From positions 62,001 through 126,000 of the forward strand of contig JBIICY010000007.1 in NCBI GenBank assembly GCA_044238605.1: 64,000 bases of DNA. Reading direction: 5' to 3'. Each line of letters starts with the position of its first letter. Position 1 is the first letter of the stretch. Below are positions 19,339 to 27,932 of the stretch, one piece after another. This DNA comes from UBA10438 sp044238605. Lineage in GTDB: Bacteria > Bacteroidota > Ignavibacteria > Kapaibacteriales > Kapaibacteriaceae. The translations under genes were made by a program, and so were the position numbers. Below the pieces are notes generated by a model, which did not search any database, was not told the DNA's origin, and was given only the letters and a program-made list of their open reading frames with translations.

Positions 19339-19404
19339 GGACGAGGGACTAGGGACTGGGTACTAGGGACTGGGGACTAGGGACTGGGTACTGGGTACAG
19401 GTAC
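19338..19404 (+). repeat. GGGACTR heptamer array A, G-quadruplex-prone
   Basis: Eight heptamers of the form GGKACKR (mostly GGGACTA/GGGACTG) at 19338-19393, then degenerate GGTAC units up to the stop of the converging namZ-like gene. The first G is the last base of the preceding stop codon. Four GGG runs with 3-4 nt loops meet the usual G-quadruplex pattern on the sense strand. Confidence 0.93.
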
Positions 19405-20634
19405 TCAAGGGTACAAGAGGTACTTTTTGCGTAGCTCTATAAATCCGGCTAGGCCTTCTGTAGAGTACTCCATGAGTTGGGCCTTGTTCGTGTGCGCCTT
19501 CAGCTCGGATAGTATCAACGATAAACCTGTAGCCTTGACGAACATTTTGCCGTGCGACGTTGATGCTAACGTATCTGGGAACGCACCTGGGTTGATGCCT
19601 CGTGCGTACCATAATGCGTGCATTGCTGCCGTGTATGGCCTCCACGTGCGTGTTGGCTGCAGATAGTACCCATTGCATGATTCACCGGCATATTTGCCCT
19701 GTTGCGGTGCGAACATGCAAACGGCCATGGAGACGCCTGCTGATTGCATATCGCGAATAAACGCAGAGTCTGGAGTAAGATCAGGCATGCCGATGTACTG
19801 AAAGGGGCTTGTTGTTCCCATGCCAATGCTGCATGCGCCGAGCTCGCCGATCAGGCCTGTAAGTGCATAGCCCCGTATCGCAGCAATACTTGGAATGTTT
19901 GGACTTGTTGGAAACCAGGGCCGCGCTAGGTCTTCCCAGGTCATGGTGCGCGTTAATCGTTTGCAGCGCACAACCGTTAACTCGCACCGTCGTGGTGATA
20001 CGTTGTTCTTGAGTGAGAGCCAGCCAAGATCATTTGCCATCGTGGCAAGTTCGCCAAGCGTCATGCCGTGGATGTAAGGCACAGGTAAACGCCCAATAAA
20101 GGACATCACATCTCTGCTTGGAAGATTGCCATCAACAACAACGCCACCGAGTGGATTCGCACGGTCGAGAATCATACACGGCACGTTGAACTCGGCGCAC
20201 GCATCCATCACCTCGATCATCGTGGACATGTATGTGTACGACCGTACCCCGATGTCCTGCATGTCCACCACTACAACATCGGCATCCGCGAGCAGATCTC
20301 TCGTTGGCCTTCTCAGAGCCCCGTACAAGCTCTTGGCCGGAATGCTGTGGACTGTATCATCAAGCACGTGCTTGCCTGCAATAACAACACCGTGAAATCC
20401 ATGCTCTGGGGTGAGTAGTCGCAGCAGTTCTACATCTCTGGCGTTGACAAACTCTTCAAGTGTGGTTTTTCCGCGGTAGCTTCTAGCTGCTGCATGACTC
20501 ACAAGCACAACGCGCTTTCCCTGAAGCAGCGCAAACTTGGTATCGATCAGATTATCGATACCAAACTTTACTTGTGCAGATGTGACCACAACGGCGCAGA
20601 AAGCAAGTACCACCGTGGTTGCGTAGTTCATCAT
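19405..20634 (-). CDS. namZ: NamZ-like exo-beta-N-acetylmuramidase (DUF1343)
   Basis: 409 residues with a signal peptide (VVLAFCAVVVTSA), so periplasmic or secreted. DUF1343 enzymes (NamZ) release N-acetylmuramic acid from the non-reducing ends of peptidoglycan fragments. Seen: LLTPEHGFHG (about 72-81), VVVDMQDIGVRSYTYMSTM (about 120-138), LDRANPLGGVVVDG and WFPTSPNIPSIAA. The start overlaps the xerD stop by 4 nt (ATGA). It is the last gene of the five-gene operon. A cytoplasmic GH3 enzyme at 40076 could be a recycling partner. The symbol follows family identity only. Confidence 0.88.
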   Translation of the reverse strand: MMNYATTVVLAFCAVVVTSAQVKFGIDNLIDTKFALLQGKRVVLVSHAAARSYRGKTTLEEFVNARDVELLRLLTPEHGFHGVVIAGKHVLDDTVHSIPAKSLYGALRRPTRDLLADADVVVVDMQDIGVRSYTYMSTMIEVMDACAEFNVPCMILDRANPLGGVVVDGNLPSRDVMSFIGRLPVPYIHGMTLGELATMANDLGWLSLKNNVSPRRCELTVVRCKRLTRTMTWEDLARPWFPTSPNIPSIAAIRGYALTGLIGELGACSIGMGTTSPFQYIGMPDLTPDSAFIRDMQSAGVSMAVCMFAPQQGKYAGESCNGYYLQPTRTWRPYTAAMHALWYARGINPGAFPDTLASTSHGKMFVKATGLSLILSELKAHTNKAQLMEYSTEGLAGFIELRKKYLLYP

Positions 20635-21548
20635 GACTGCTGTGCCCGGGGATGAAACAACGTGTGGACTTCCTTGACGTATTCGCGATCGATGTGCGTG
20701 TAGATTTGGGTTGTTGCGATATCGGCGTGACCTAGCATTTCTTGGACAGCACGCAGATCAGCGCCGCCCTCGAGTAAATGCGTTGCAAAGGAATGACGGA
20801 ACATGTGCGGATGAACGTGTTTGTCTATGCCAACGCGTTGGCACCCATCCTGAATAAACTTCCAAACAGACATTCTGGAGAGCCCCTTTCCTCGCACATT
20901 GAGAAAGAGGATGTCGTCGGTTTCTGAACTTCTGATGAACGATCCGCGAGCGTTGTTCTGATAACGTGCTATCCATTCCAATGCTGAAGCACCGATAGGT
21001 ACCAGGCGTTCTTTTGAACCCTTGCCGAAGACGCGAATGATTTCCATGTCGGCTAGGATGTCGCGTTGACGGAGAGTAATCACCTCGCTAACACGCAGAC
21101 CACAGGCATACATCGTTTCGAAGAGCGCACGGTTGCGCATCATGCCGGCTGAGGAGTCATCAAACGCTCGTAAAAACTGATCCATTTCGACTGCCGTAAG
21201 ACAGTCGGGTAGGTGCCGAGCAGCGCGTGGGAGCTCGATTGCTTCCGTTACATCACGGTCTACTCTACCGTTGCCAACAAGGAACCGGTGGAGGTGTCGG
21301 ATGGATGCCAGGTAGCGTGCTCTGCTGCTTGGCGCAAGCCCTGCGAGCGTGAGCGACTCGAAATACTGCCGGACGTCTGGCAGGGTGGCTTCGGCAAATG
21401 ACGCACGACCGCTATGCTGCAAAAACTGTGCGTATTGTGAGGTGTCGCGCTCATATGCGCTAATCGTGGCCTGAGACAGGCCGCGTTCCAGGCGCACATA
21501 CTGCAGAAACTGCGAAAGATCTCGCTTGAGCGTGAGCGGCAAATCCAT
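20631..21548 (-). CDS. xerD: Tyrosine recombinase XerD
   Basis: 305 residues. Resolves chromosome dimers at dif with XerC and FtsK. SAM-like core-binding N-domain (about 1-90), then the catalytic domain with Arg in GLRVSEVITL (about 150-159), HPHMFRHSFATHLLEGG (His/Arg), LGHADIATTQIYTHI and the nucleophile Tyr. Complete, usual length. It is embedded between PgpH-like and NamZ-like genes with 1-nt and 4-nt overlaps, which is not integron or phage context, so a housekeeping role is likely. XerC versus XerD cannot be settled without a tree. Confidence 0.93.
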   Translation of the reverse strand: MDLPLTLKRDLSQFLQYVRLERGLSQATISAYERDTSQYAQFLQHSGRASFAEATLPDVRQYFESLTLAGLAPSSRARYLASIRHLHRFLVGNGRVDRDVTEAIELPRAARHLPDCLTAVEMDQFLRAFDDSSAGMMRNRALFETMYACGLRVSEVITLRQRDILADMEIIRVFGKGSKERLVPIGASALEWIARYQNNARGSFIRSSETDDILFLNVRGKGLSRMSVWKFIQDGCQRVGIDKHVHPHMFRHSFATHLLEGGADLRAVQEMLGHADIATTQIYTHIDREYVKEVHTLFHPRAQQS

Positions 21549-23683
21549 TACGTAGAACTTGAAGCTGCGTCTTCTTTAACATCCATGTAGCGAACACGCT
21601 GATGTGATGAGCCGAGTAGCGTTTTAACGAACGACTCTTTGATCACATCAATGTCGTGCATAGTAAGGGGCGCCTCGCTAAGCTGACCATCTTTGAGCCG
21701 GTCGATAACGATTTGGTCTACAGCATCTTCGATCTCACTCCGCTCGCGCGTATTCACTAAGCGCGAGAGTGCCTCTACAGCATCGGCTAGCATTACAATA
21801 GCCGTTTCCTTTGAGTCTGGCTTTGGGCCAGGATATCGAAAGTCCTGCTGGTCTATCGCGATGCCTTCTACGCTGGCCTCTTCGAGCGCCTTTGCATAGA
21901 AATGCTTGATCATCATTGTTCCGTGATGCATTGGAATAAACTTCCAAATGCGGTCGGGCAGCCTGTTGTCCTTTGCAAGAGTAATGCCCCCTTGCACATG
22001 CTGACGTATAATGTTGGCGCTCTTCTTTGGCGTTAGGCGATCGTGTTTGTTATCGATGTCGATCTGATTCTCAATGAAGTACTCAGACTTCTCGATCTTG
22101 CCAATGTCGTGATACAGCGCCCCAACACGAGCAAGCAGGGGATTTGCACCAATAGCTGCGGCTGCTGTTTCGCTCAGGTGCACAACAGACATTGTGTGCT
22201 GATATGTACCAGGTGCACGTTCGTTGAGTTGATGGATAAGTGGATGATTAATGTCATCGAAATCCTCAAGCCGAAGGTCTGTCGCAAGATTCATTGTGCG
22301 TTCCATCACAACGATAACGGCCAGGGCAAAGAGTGGCGATAAGATTGCATTAACGCCAGCAGCACCAAGTTTCAACAGCAATGGCAGCAGCGCAGTTGCA
22401 CGCTCAAGTTCGAGAGAAACGGTAACGATCACAAGTCCTGCTGCGATAGCAAGGATCGAGGTAAACACCTGTGTACGACTGCGAAGATTGGTTGCAGAAT
22501 ATGCCGCCATCGCACCACCTGCAATCAAGACAACGGCGATGATGTGGTCGTTGCCACGAGCAGCAGCAACAGAGAGGGAGCAGGCCAGGGTAACAACGAT
22601 AGCTGTACGCACATCGTAGAGGATCGATACAAGCATGGCCATTCCAGGCACGATGATCGTGTATTCAAGGGGCAGATCAGACGGCAGAATAATGGAGAGC
22701 CATCCTAAGCCGGCAGAGACTACCGGCATTGCAAGAAGCGTTGCGAGCTGACCGTTCCTCATGTAGGATGTGCGCCGCACGAAGTACAGGTAGAGCACGA
22801 GCATCGAGATCAACACAATGCCGTGTCCAAGAGAACCAAGTGCTGAGAGCACGGAGAAGCGCTCGGTTGATCGTGCCAGTTCGGAAAATCGATAGGCCGA
22901 CAAACGCACGAGGATCTTGTCGTCGATGCGGTCGCCTTTCCGCACGATTACATCGCCTTGATGAATAATCTCTGACGTAGTGGCAACACCTTGTTCGGCT
23001 CGAGCGCGCTCTGCTTCCCACGATGCGCGGTCCAGCGCTACGGTTGGAATTACACTGCGAGTAATCGACCCTATAATGATCTTCTTGACTGGCGCAGAAA
23101 TGTCGCTGAGGCGTTCTTCCACCTGACGCATTGCATTCAATGAATCTGGAGCAGAAATAACCGACGTGGTGATCTCTTCGCCGGAATTCATGCGCTCGAT
23201 GTAGAGTGTGCTCTTGAGACTATCAAAGACGTTGGATCGAAATCCACCAGTATAGAGGCTCTGCAGCTCCTGCATTCCGCGTGATCGCACCGTTGTCTGC
23301 AAAGAATCAGGAAGGGCTTTGACCGATGCAAGGAACTGAGCCGCGCTGCGCTGATAAGCGTCTGCGTTTCGTTTGAAGTACGGTGGTACTTCTGCTCTAG
23401 CACGAACCTGCTCAGCTCTGAGGGAATCGGTGCTCTTGAGAACTGGAAAAGGATACTCCGCAATGATCGGTTCTTCCGTCCATGTTGTTCCCAGACGCGA
23501 TCTGTCGAAGGCATCATGCTGGGCTTCGCCCAATCCCCCAGGGAGGAAGAACACAAGCATCAGCGTTGATGCTATGATCAGCGCGATCCGCAGAGTTCTC
23601 GATGTGGTTAGCCCCTTGCCATGCTCCTGCTGCCGGTCTTCATCCTGGAGCTGCTCAAAGAGCGTTGGACGGTTGCGTGCCAT
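21548..23683 (-). CDS. 7TM-HD phosphohydrolase, PgpH-like
   Basis: 711 residues. N-terminal membrane anchor (about 30-50), extracellular 7TMR-HDED domain (about 60-270), seven membrane segments (about 275-470), then a cytosolic HD domain with NERAPGTYQHTMSVVHLSE, ALYHDIGKIEK, MHHGT and MLADAVEALSR. Homologues (PgpH in Listeria) hydrolyse c-di-AMP. The metal-binding histidines and HD pair are intact. Stop and xerD start share one base (TAATG). The preceding crotonase gene is 10 nt away. Confidence 0.9.
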   Translation of the reverse strand: MARNRPTLFEQLQDEDRQQEHGKGLTTSRTLRIALIIASTLMLVFFLPGGLGEAQHDAFDRSRLGTTWTEEPIIAEYPFPVLKSTDSLRAEQVRARAEVPPYFKRNADAYQRSAAQFLASVKALPDSLQTTVRSRGMQELQSLYTGGFRSNVFDSLKSTLYIERMNSGEEITTSVISAPDSLNAMRQVEERLSDISAPVKKIIIGSITRSVIPTVALDRASWEAERARAEQGVATTSEIIHQGDVIVRKGDRIDDKILVRLSAYRFSELARSTERFSVLSALGSLGHGIVLISMLVLYLYFVRRTSYMRNGQLATLLAMPVVSAGLGWLSIILPSDLPLEYTIIVPGMAMLVSILYDVRTAIVVTLACSLSVAAARGNDHIIAVVLIAGGAMAAYSATNLRSRTQVFTSILAIAAGLVIVTVSLELERATALLPLLLKLGAAGVNAILSPLFALAVIVVMERTMNLATDLRLEDFDDINHPLIHQLNERAPGTYQHTMSVVHLSETAAAAIGANPLLARVGALYHDIGKIEKSEYFIENQIDIDNKHDRLTPKKSANIIRQHVQGGITLAKDNRLPDRIWKFIPMHHGTMMIKHFYAKALEEASVEGIAIDQQDFRYPGPKPDSKETAIVMLADAVEALSRLVNTRERSEIEDAVDQIVIDRLKDGQLSEAPLTMHDIDVIKESFVKTLLGSSHQRVRYMDVKEDAASSST

Positions 23684-23693
23684 TAGTTGCGAA

Positions 23694-24485
23694 TCACTTT
23701 CCGGTGAATGTTGGTCTGCGCTTCTCGATAAAGGCTGTTACACCTTCCCGATAATCTGCTGAGTCGCCAGCTCGTTGCTGAAAATCTGCTTCAAGCTCGA
23801 GCATGTGATCGAGTGTTGAAACGCTACCTTGCTGAAGCAGGTGCTTTACAAAACCATACGTCTGCGTTGGGCCCTGTGCATACTGCAAGGCAAGCTTGCG
23901 GAGTGCAGAGGCAAAGGCCTTCGGATGCACAACGGAGTTTACAAGTCCGAGTTCAAGAGCTTGCTCTGCGGAAATCGGGTTGTTCATCGTGGCAAACTCA
24001 AATGCCTTGCTATACCCCATCATTCGAGGGTAGAAAAATGTAGCACCCGAATCCGGAATGAGAGCAATGCCGATAAATGCTTCAACAAGTTTTGCTGCAG
24101 AGCTCATGATACGGATATCTGCACCCAGCGCTAGGGAAAGTCCAGCACCTGCCGCAACGCCGTTAATGCCGCAAATGATTGGTTTCGGCATGTCGCGCAT
24201 TGCGCGTACAATTGGGTTGTATCTGCGGTTGAGCGAATCACGCAGGTCGCGCTTATCGCCCGACTTCGGAGCGTCCTTGAGGTCCTGTCCGGAACAGAAT
24301 GCTTTGCCAGCACCGGTGAGCACAACACAGCGAATCTCTTCGTTGGACGCCGCATGAGCAAGTGCTGCCTGCAGGTCTGTCGTGAGCTGTTCGTTTGCTG
24401 CGTTGTATGAATCCGGACGGTTGAGGGTGATGGTACAAACGCCTTCAGAAATGTCGAAGAGCAGTGTTTCAAAGGTCATGATCAT
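23694..24485 (-). CDS. PaaG-like enoyl-CoA isomerase/hydratase
   Basis: 263 residues of the crotonase fold. GAGKAFCSGQDLKDA, INGVAAGAGLSLALGADI and IGIALIPDSGATFFYPRMMG match the PaaG branch (1,2-epoxyphenylacetyl-CoA isomerase), in which the Asp of PDSG is catalytic. No other phenylacetate genes (paaABCDE, paaK, paaZ) are in the window, so the physiological substrate may be a general enoyl-CoA. The start overlaps the upstream crotonase stop by 4 nt (ATGA). Confidence 0.87.
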   Translation of the reverse strand: MIMTFETLLFDISEGVCTITLNRPDSYNAANEQLTTDLQAALAHAASNEEIRCVVLTGAGKAFCSGQDLKDAPKSGDKRDLRDSLNRRYNPIVRAMRDMPKPIICGINGVAAGAGLSLALGADIRIMSSAAKLVEAFIGIALIPDSGATFFYPRMMGYSKAFEFATMNNPISAEQALELGLVNSVVHPKAFASALRKLALQYAQGPTQTYGFVKHLLQQGSVSTLDHMLELEADFQQRAGDSADYREGVTAFIEKRRPTFTGK

Positions 24486-25264
24486 TTACCCTTCCATTCT
24501 GGTTTACGTTTCTCAACAAAGGCAGCCATACCTTCTTTCTGATCTTCTGTTGCAAACAGCATATAGAAGTTCTTTCGCTCAAACTCAAGTCCGCCTTCTA
24601 GGGTAGTACTATGTGCCTTGAGCACAGCTTCCTTTGCAAGTCGAGTTGCTACCGGGGCCTTTGATGCAACGTCGCCAGCAAGTGCAAAGGCCTCTTCGAG
24701 GTAGTAGGCAACGGGCACAACGCGGTTTACGAGCCCAGCTGCCTGTGCTTGGGTTGCAGAGATCATGCGTCCAGTAAGCACGATCTCCATAGCTAGTGCC
24801 TTGCCCACGGCACGCGTTAGGCGCTGTGTGCCGCCTGCGCCTGGCATAACGCCGATGTTGATCTCTGGCTGACCAAACTGTGCCGTATCGCTGGCTACGA
24901 TCATATCTGCATGCATAGCAAGCTCGCAGCCCCCTCCAAGAGCAAAGCCGCTAACAGCAGCGATGATCGGAGTCTTGACGTTGCGGATACGTTCCCAACG
25001 GGCAAACTGATCGCGCTCAAGCATGGTGGTAAGCGATGCATCAGACATCTCAGTGATATCTGCACCAGCTGCGAATGCTTTCTCGTTGCCGTGTAGAACG
25101 ATGCAGCGAATAGAAGGGTCAGCATCGTATGCTTCAAACGCCTGAACGAGCTCTATCATGGTCTGCAGACTAAGCGCATTGAGGACTTGTGGACGGTTCA
25201 ATTGGATCGCACCTACGCCCGGTTGCGGGATGTACGTAGCGATACACGTAAATTCAGGTGACAT
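24482..25264 (-). CDS. Enoyl-CoA hydratase (PaaF/Crt-like)
   Basis: 260 residues. Oxyanion motifs EKAFAAGADITEM and AVSGFALGGGCELAMHAD; the second catalytic Glu is in FGQPEINIGVMPGAGGTQRL; the C-terminus FVEKRKPEWKGK is typical of short-chain enoyl-CoA hydratases. ATG 25264 is preferred over TTG 25276 because GAGAA lies just upstream. It is the first gene of the operon running to namZ, and a TATTTTTG box lies 27 nt upstream. Confidence 0.91.
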   Translation of the reverse strand: MSPEFTCIATYIPQPGVGAIQLNRPQVLNALSLQTMIELVQAFEAYDADPSIRCIVLHGNEKAFAAGADITEMSDASLTTMLERDQFARWERIRNVKTPIIAAVSGFALGGGCELAMHADMIVASDTAQFGQPEINIGVMPGAGGTQRLTRAVGKALAMEIVLTGRMISATQAQAAGLVNRVVPVAYYLEEAFALAGDVASKAPVATRLAKEAVLKAHSTTLEGGLEFERKNFYMLFATEDQKEGMAAFVEKRKPEWKGK

Positions 25265-25290
25265 CGACGTTCTCAATTGTGAAATGTCAC

Positions 25291-25298
25291 CAAAAATA
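25291..25298 (-). promoter_or_regulatory. -7 box TATTTTTG for the crotonase-namZ operon
   Basis: Exact TAnnTTTG on the minus strand in the 38-bp divergent gap between the crotonase and rsmE genes. Predicted leader about 20 nt. Confidence 0.5.
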
Positions 25299-25302
25299 CG
25301 CC

Positions 25303-25965
25303 ATGGACAACCTCTATTCGCCCATAATTACTGCTGCCGACGAGATAGTGCCGCACGATGCAGAACTGCTGCGTCATGTAGCAGCTCTTCGGCTTCGTGA
25401 TGGGGAACACGTACGCGTACTCAACGGCAAGGGGCTTGTGGCAAGGTGCACTGTTCGTCGTCTAGCTCAGCAAACTGAGTTGCTCATTTCAGAGTACGTT
25501 CAGCATGAACGCCCCCACGAGCGTACCCTTGCTCTTGGCGTACTTGACAACCGCGACCGCTTCGAGTTCGCAGTTGAGAAGGTTACAGAGCTTGGCATTA
25601 CTCGCATCGTGCCGTTACTGTGCGACCACTCACAACACGTACGCACGAGCACAGAACGACTGCGGTCCAAAGCGATAGCAGCACTTACGCAATCGGGAAA
25701 CCCATGGCTACCGTCGATTGACGAACCAACGCCGCTACACAACCTCGTGTGCAGCGGATCTGTGATCCTTGGTGATGCCGAAGGACAGCCTCCCGGTCCT
25801 CTGACTGCGGGTCCGCTGACGTTTCTCGTCGGTCCTGAAGGGGGCTTCTCTCAACGCGAGCTGGATTACATCCACCGCGAGCTAAAGCCCATCACCTGGC
25901 GCATTGGAAGCAACAGACTTCGTGCTGAAACAGCAGCAATTGCGTTGGTAGCGAACAGCGAGTAG
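25303..25965 (+). CDS. rsmE: 16S rRNA (uracil-N3)-methyltransferase
   Basis: 220 residues. RsmE methylates U1498 of 16S rRNA; SPOUT/PUA-fold enzyme. Seen: PUA-like N-domain, ERPHERTLALGVLDNRDRFEFAVEKVTELG (continuous at about 67-96), FLVGPEGGFSQRELD and SNRLRAETAAIAL forming the trefoil-knot SAM site. ATG 25303 starts at the conserved N-terminus; the frame is open upstream. Its last codons (Ala-Asn-Ser-Glu-stop) are supplied by the AGCGARY heptamer array, so the native C-terminus has been replaced by repeat sequence. Confidence 0.93.
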   Translation: MDNLYSPIITAADEIVPHDAELLRHVAALRLRDGEHVRVLNGKGLVARCTVRRLAQQTELLISEYVQHERPHERTLALGVLDNRDRFEFAVEKVTELGITRIVPLLCDHSQHVRTSTERLRSKAIAALTQSGNPWLPSIDEPTPLHNLVCSGSVILGDAEGQPPGPLTAGPLTFLVGPEGGFSQRELDYIHRELKPITWRIGSNRLRAETAAIALVANSE

Positions 25966-26064
25966 CGAACAGCGAGCAGCGAACAGCGAACAGCGAGTAG
26001 CGAACAGCGAGTAGCGAACAGCGAGTAGCGAGCAGCGAGCAGCGAACAGCGAGTAGCGAACAGC
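25950..26064 (+). repeat. AGCGARY heptamer array B, 16 units
   Basis: Sixteen head-to-tail heptamers from 25950 to 26061 plus a partial AGC, using only AGCGAAC, AGCGAGT and AGCGAGC. The second unit and the start of the third form the rsmE stop codon (gagTAG). It is an imperfect tandem array without spacers, so not a CRISPR. Confidence 0.96.
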
Positions 26065-26078
26065 ACGATTTAAACAAG

Positions 26079-26123
26079 TACCCCGTACCCTAGTCCCTAG
26101 TCCCTAGTCCCTAGTCCCTAGTC
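26079..26123 (-). repeat. GGGACTA heptamer array C on the minus strand
   Basis: Read on the minus strand, five perfect GGGACTA units (plus CCCTAGT at 26088-26122) end in GGGTACG and GGGTACT. The array begins right after the stop codon of the nuclease gene. It has G-quadruplex potential in that gene's sense strand and lies 14 nt from array B. Confidence 0.93.
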
Positions 26124-27908
26124 TTACCTAATCACCACAACATTCTTCGTTGTCGTAACGCCGTTCAGAGTTGTGCGGACCAGGTATGTGCCGGATGCCA
26201 ACTCGTTCACCGGGATTGTTACCAACTGAATCGACGGTGCGATGTTCTGATCAAACAGCGTCTGCGTGTTGCCAGTGGCATCAGAAAGGTCAACGCGGAG
26301 TAAGCCCCCTTGCTGAGCAACGATTTCCATCATGCCACTTGTAGACATTGGGTTTGGAGCGATGCGTACGTTCTGAGTGCTGGTGGTTTCTTCATCCACA
26401 GACGTAACAGCGTTGAGGAAGAAACGCCCAGTAACTGGACGGTGGTCTGAAACCGTTGTTGAGTATGACGTTAGGTAACGCTCTGGCGACTCAACAAATG
26501 AGCGGTAGTGGAGCGGCTTTACTTCATTAGAAATCAGCATATGATCGAGCATGCCACGGTTAAAACCGATGTACGATGACAGTCCTTGACGCTCTAACTC
26601 TGCGGTGGTTGCAAACCAGTTGTCTTGGTCGTTCAGAAACGCCGAATAGCATGAAGGGAGTGTTGAGTCTGTTGTTGTTGTGAGCAGGCGGTCGTTGAAG
26701 TCGCCAAGTACCATTACGTTGGCGTCTCCGTAGAAGTCCTTCAGGTACTGATGGAACGTCTCAGCATCTGTCTTGCGACGCTGGTAATCATCTGCAGCAG
26801 TTGAATCGCTCGTTGCTTTGGCATGGATGTTAAATGCGCTAAACCGCTTGGTTACGTCACCGACTTTAGCATCGAACGTATATCGGAAAGGGAACCGTCC
26901 ATTACCCCATGCACGAGCACCGCCGTTCACTGCGAGTCCGTTGTCAACAGGTGTTACCACGTTTTTGTTGTAGATATAGGCAAGCTTTTGATCCGATGTT
27001 ACCTCTGTAGCAAACAGACGCCCGTACGATCCCTTGATAGAGTCGCTCAGTGCTGCAAGCGCTGCATCGCTGATAACTTCCTGGAGCGCATAGATGTCTG
27101 CCTGGATAGTATCCATGATGATGCGAATACGCTGACGCTGGAGATCCTTGTTGCGCTGGCCTAGCGTGGTGTCTGCTGTGCCGTACCATTCAAGATTCCA
27201 AGTAGTAACATCGAGTGTACGATTCTTATTCACAGTATCAACGGCGATAGGGGGCAGACCAACGTCTTGAGCAAGACGTGGTAGAACCTGATACGCACCA
27301 CGGAACTGGCTCACAACACCCGTGATATCGACATCTCCTGACGGAATCTCGAGGTTGTTAACGCCGATCTCACACGCACGGTCGATACGGATCACGATGT
27401 CGTTGCCAAATGCATCGATAGCATTATAGCTGCGGTTTCCTTCGAAGCGGCCCGTCTCTACAAAACGCACTTTGCGCAGCTTGACAAGTACTGCCTCATT
27501 GCCTTCTCCAACGTTCGGGATGGTTGTGCTCTTTGCTGCTGGTTCTTCACGTTGGACAGGAACTACAGTAAAGCGCAGTCCCGAGCCGCCAAGCTGTGTA
27601 AGCCCTGTCCCTGGGGCGCCAGTGGTCTGCCCAAACTCGGTGAGGGTTGCATTTTCTACCACCACTGAATCACCGATTTTAACGCCGTTGCGCATCTGCT
27701 CGTTAAACACGGCCACGCCGGCCGATCGGTCTTGCAGATACACAACATTCGAGAGCTGTGCCGCTGATGTAACACGTCCGGCCACTTTCGTTACTGTACT
27801 GTTGAATTCCTGCTTCTTTGCATCAGCAATTGAGATGGGGTCTTGGGCAAGGGCAGCCGACGTCCACCCTGATGCGAGTGCGAAAGCTAGAGTAATCTGT
27901 TTGATCAT
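26124..27908 (-). CDS. Secreted endonuclease/exonuclease/phosphatase protein, T9SS
   Basis: 594 residues. Signal peptide (ending AALAQ), an OB-fold-like N-terminal region (about 25-215; VAGRVTSAAQLSNVVYLQD), an EEP catalytic domain (about 230-500) with TWNLEWYG, YALQEV, FNIHAKA, VLGDFND, LDHMLIS and SDHRPVTGRF, so all metal and catalytic positions are present. A C-terminal T9SS sorting domain follows (IAPNPMSTSGMMEIV, LASGTYLVRT). The enzyme likely cuts extracellular DNA or phosphodiesters. It is the third gene after a TonB receptor and a DUF4397 lipoprotein. Confidence 0.89.
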   Translation of the reverse strand: MIKQITLAFALASGWTSAALAQDPISIADAKKQEFNSTVTKVAGRVTSAAQLSNVVYLQDRSAGVAVFNEQMRNGVKIGDSVVVENATLTEFGQTTGAPGTGLTQLGGSGLRFTVVPVQREEPAAKSTTIPNVGEGNEAVLVKLRKVRFVETGRFEGNRSYNAIDAFGNDIVIRIDRACEIGVNNLEIPSGDVDITGVVSQFRGAYQVLPRLAQDVGLPPIAVDTVNKNRTLDVTTWNLEWYGTADTTLGQRNKDLQRQRIRIIMDTIQADIYALQEVISDAALAALSDSIKGSYGRLFATEVTSDQKLAYIYNKNVVTPVDNGLAVNGGARAWGNGRFPFRYTFDAKVGDVTKRFSAFNIHAKATSDSTAADDYQRRKTDAETFHQYLKDFYGDANVMVLGDFNDRLLTTTTDSTLPSCYSAFLNDQDNWFATTAELERQGLSSYIGFNRGMLDHMLISNEVKPLHYRSFVESPERYLTSYSTTVSDHRPVTGRFFLNAVTSVDEETTSTQNVRIAPNPMSTSGMMEIVAQQGGLLRVDLSDATGNTQTLFDQNIAPSIQLVTIPVNELASGTYLVRTTLNGVTTTKNVVVIR

Positions 27909-27932
27909 GGCGTTCTCTGTCGATGTAGGGGG

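Noticed and set aside
20631..21548. Integron or phage integrase
   Set aside because: The tyrosine recombinase lies in a housekeeping operon with no att-like repeats or cargo nearby; XerD is the simpler call.
23694..24485. Phenylacetate degradation cluster
   Set aside because: Only PaaG/PaaF-like crotonases are present; the ring-epoxidase and ligase genes are absent from the window.
25866..26077. Two minus-strand frames with repeated Cys-Ser-Leu-Leu-Ala pattern
   Set aside because: They are translations of the AGCGARY heptamer array, not genes.
25950..26123. CRISPR array
   Set aside because: The units are contiguous heptamers without unique spacers and there are no cas genes in the window.
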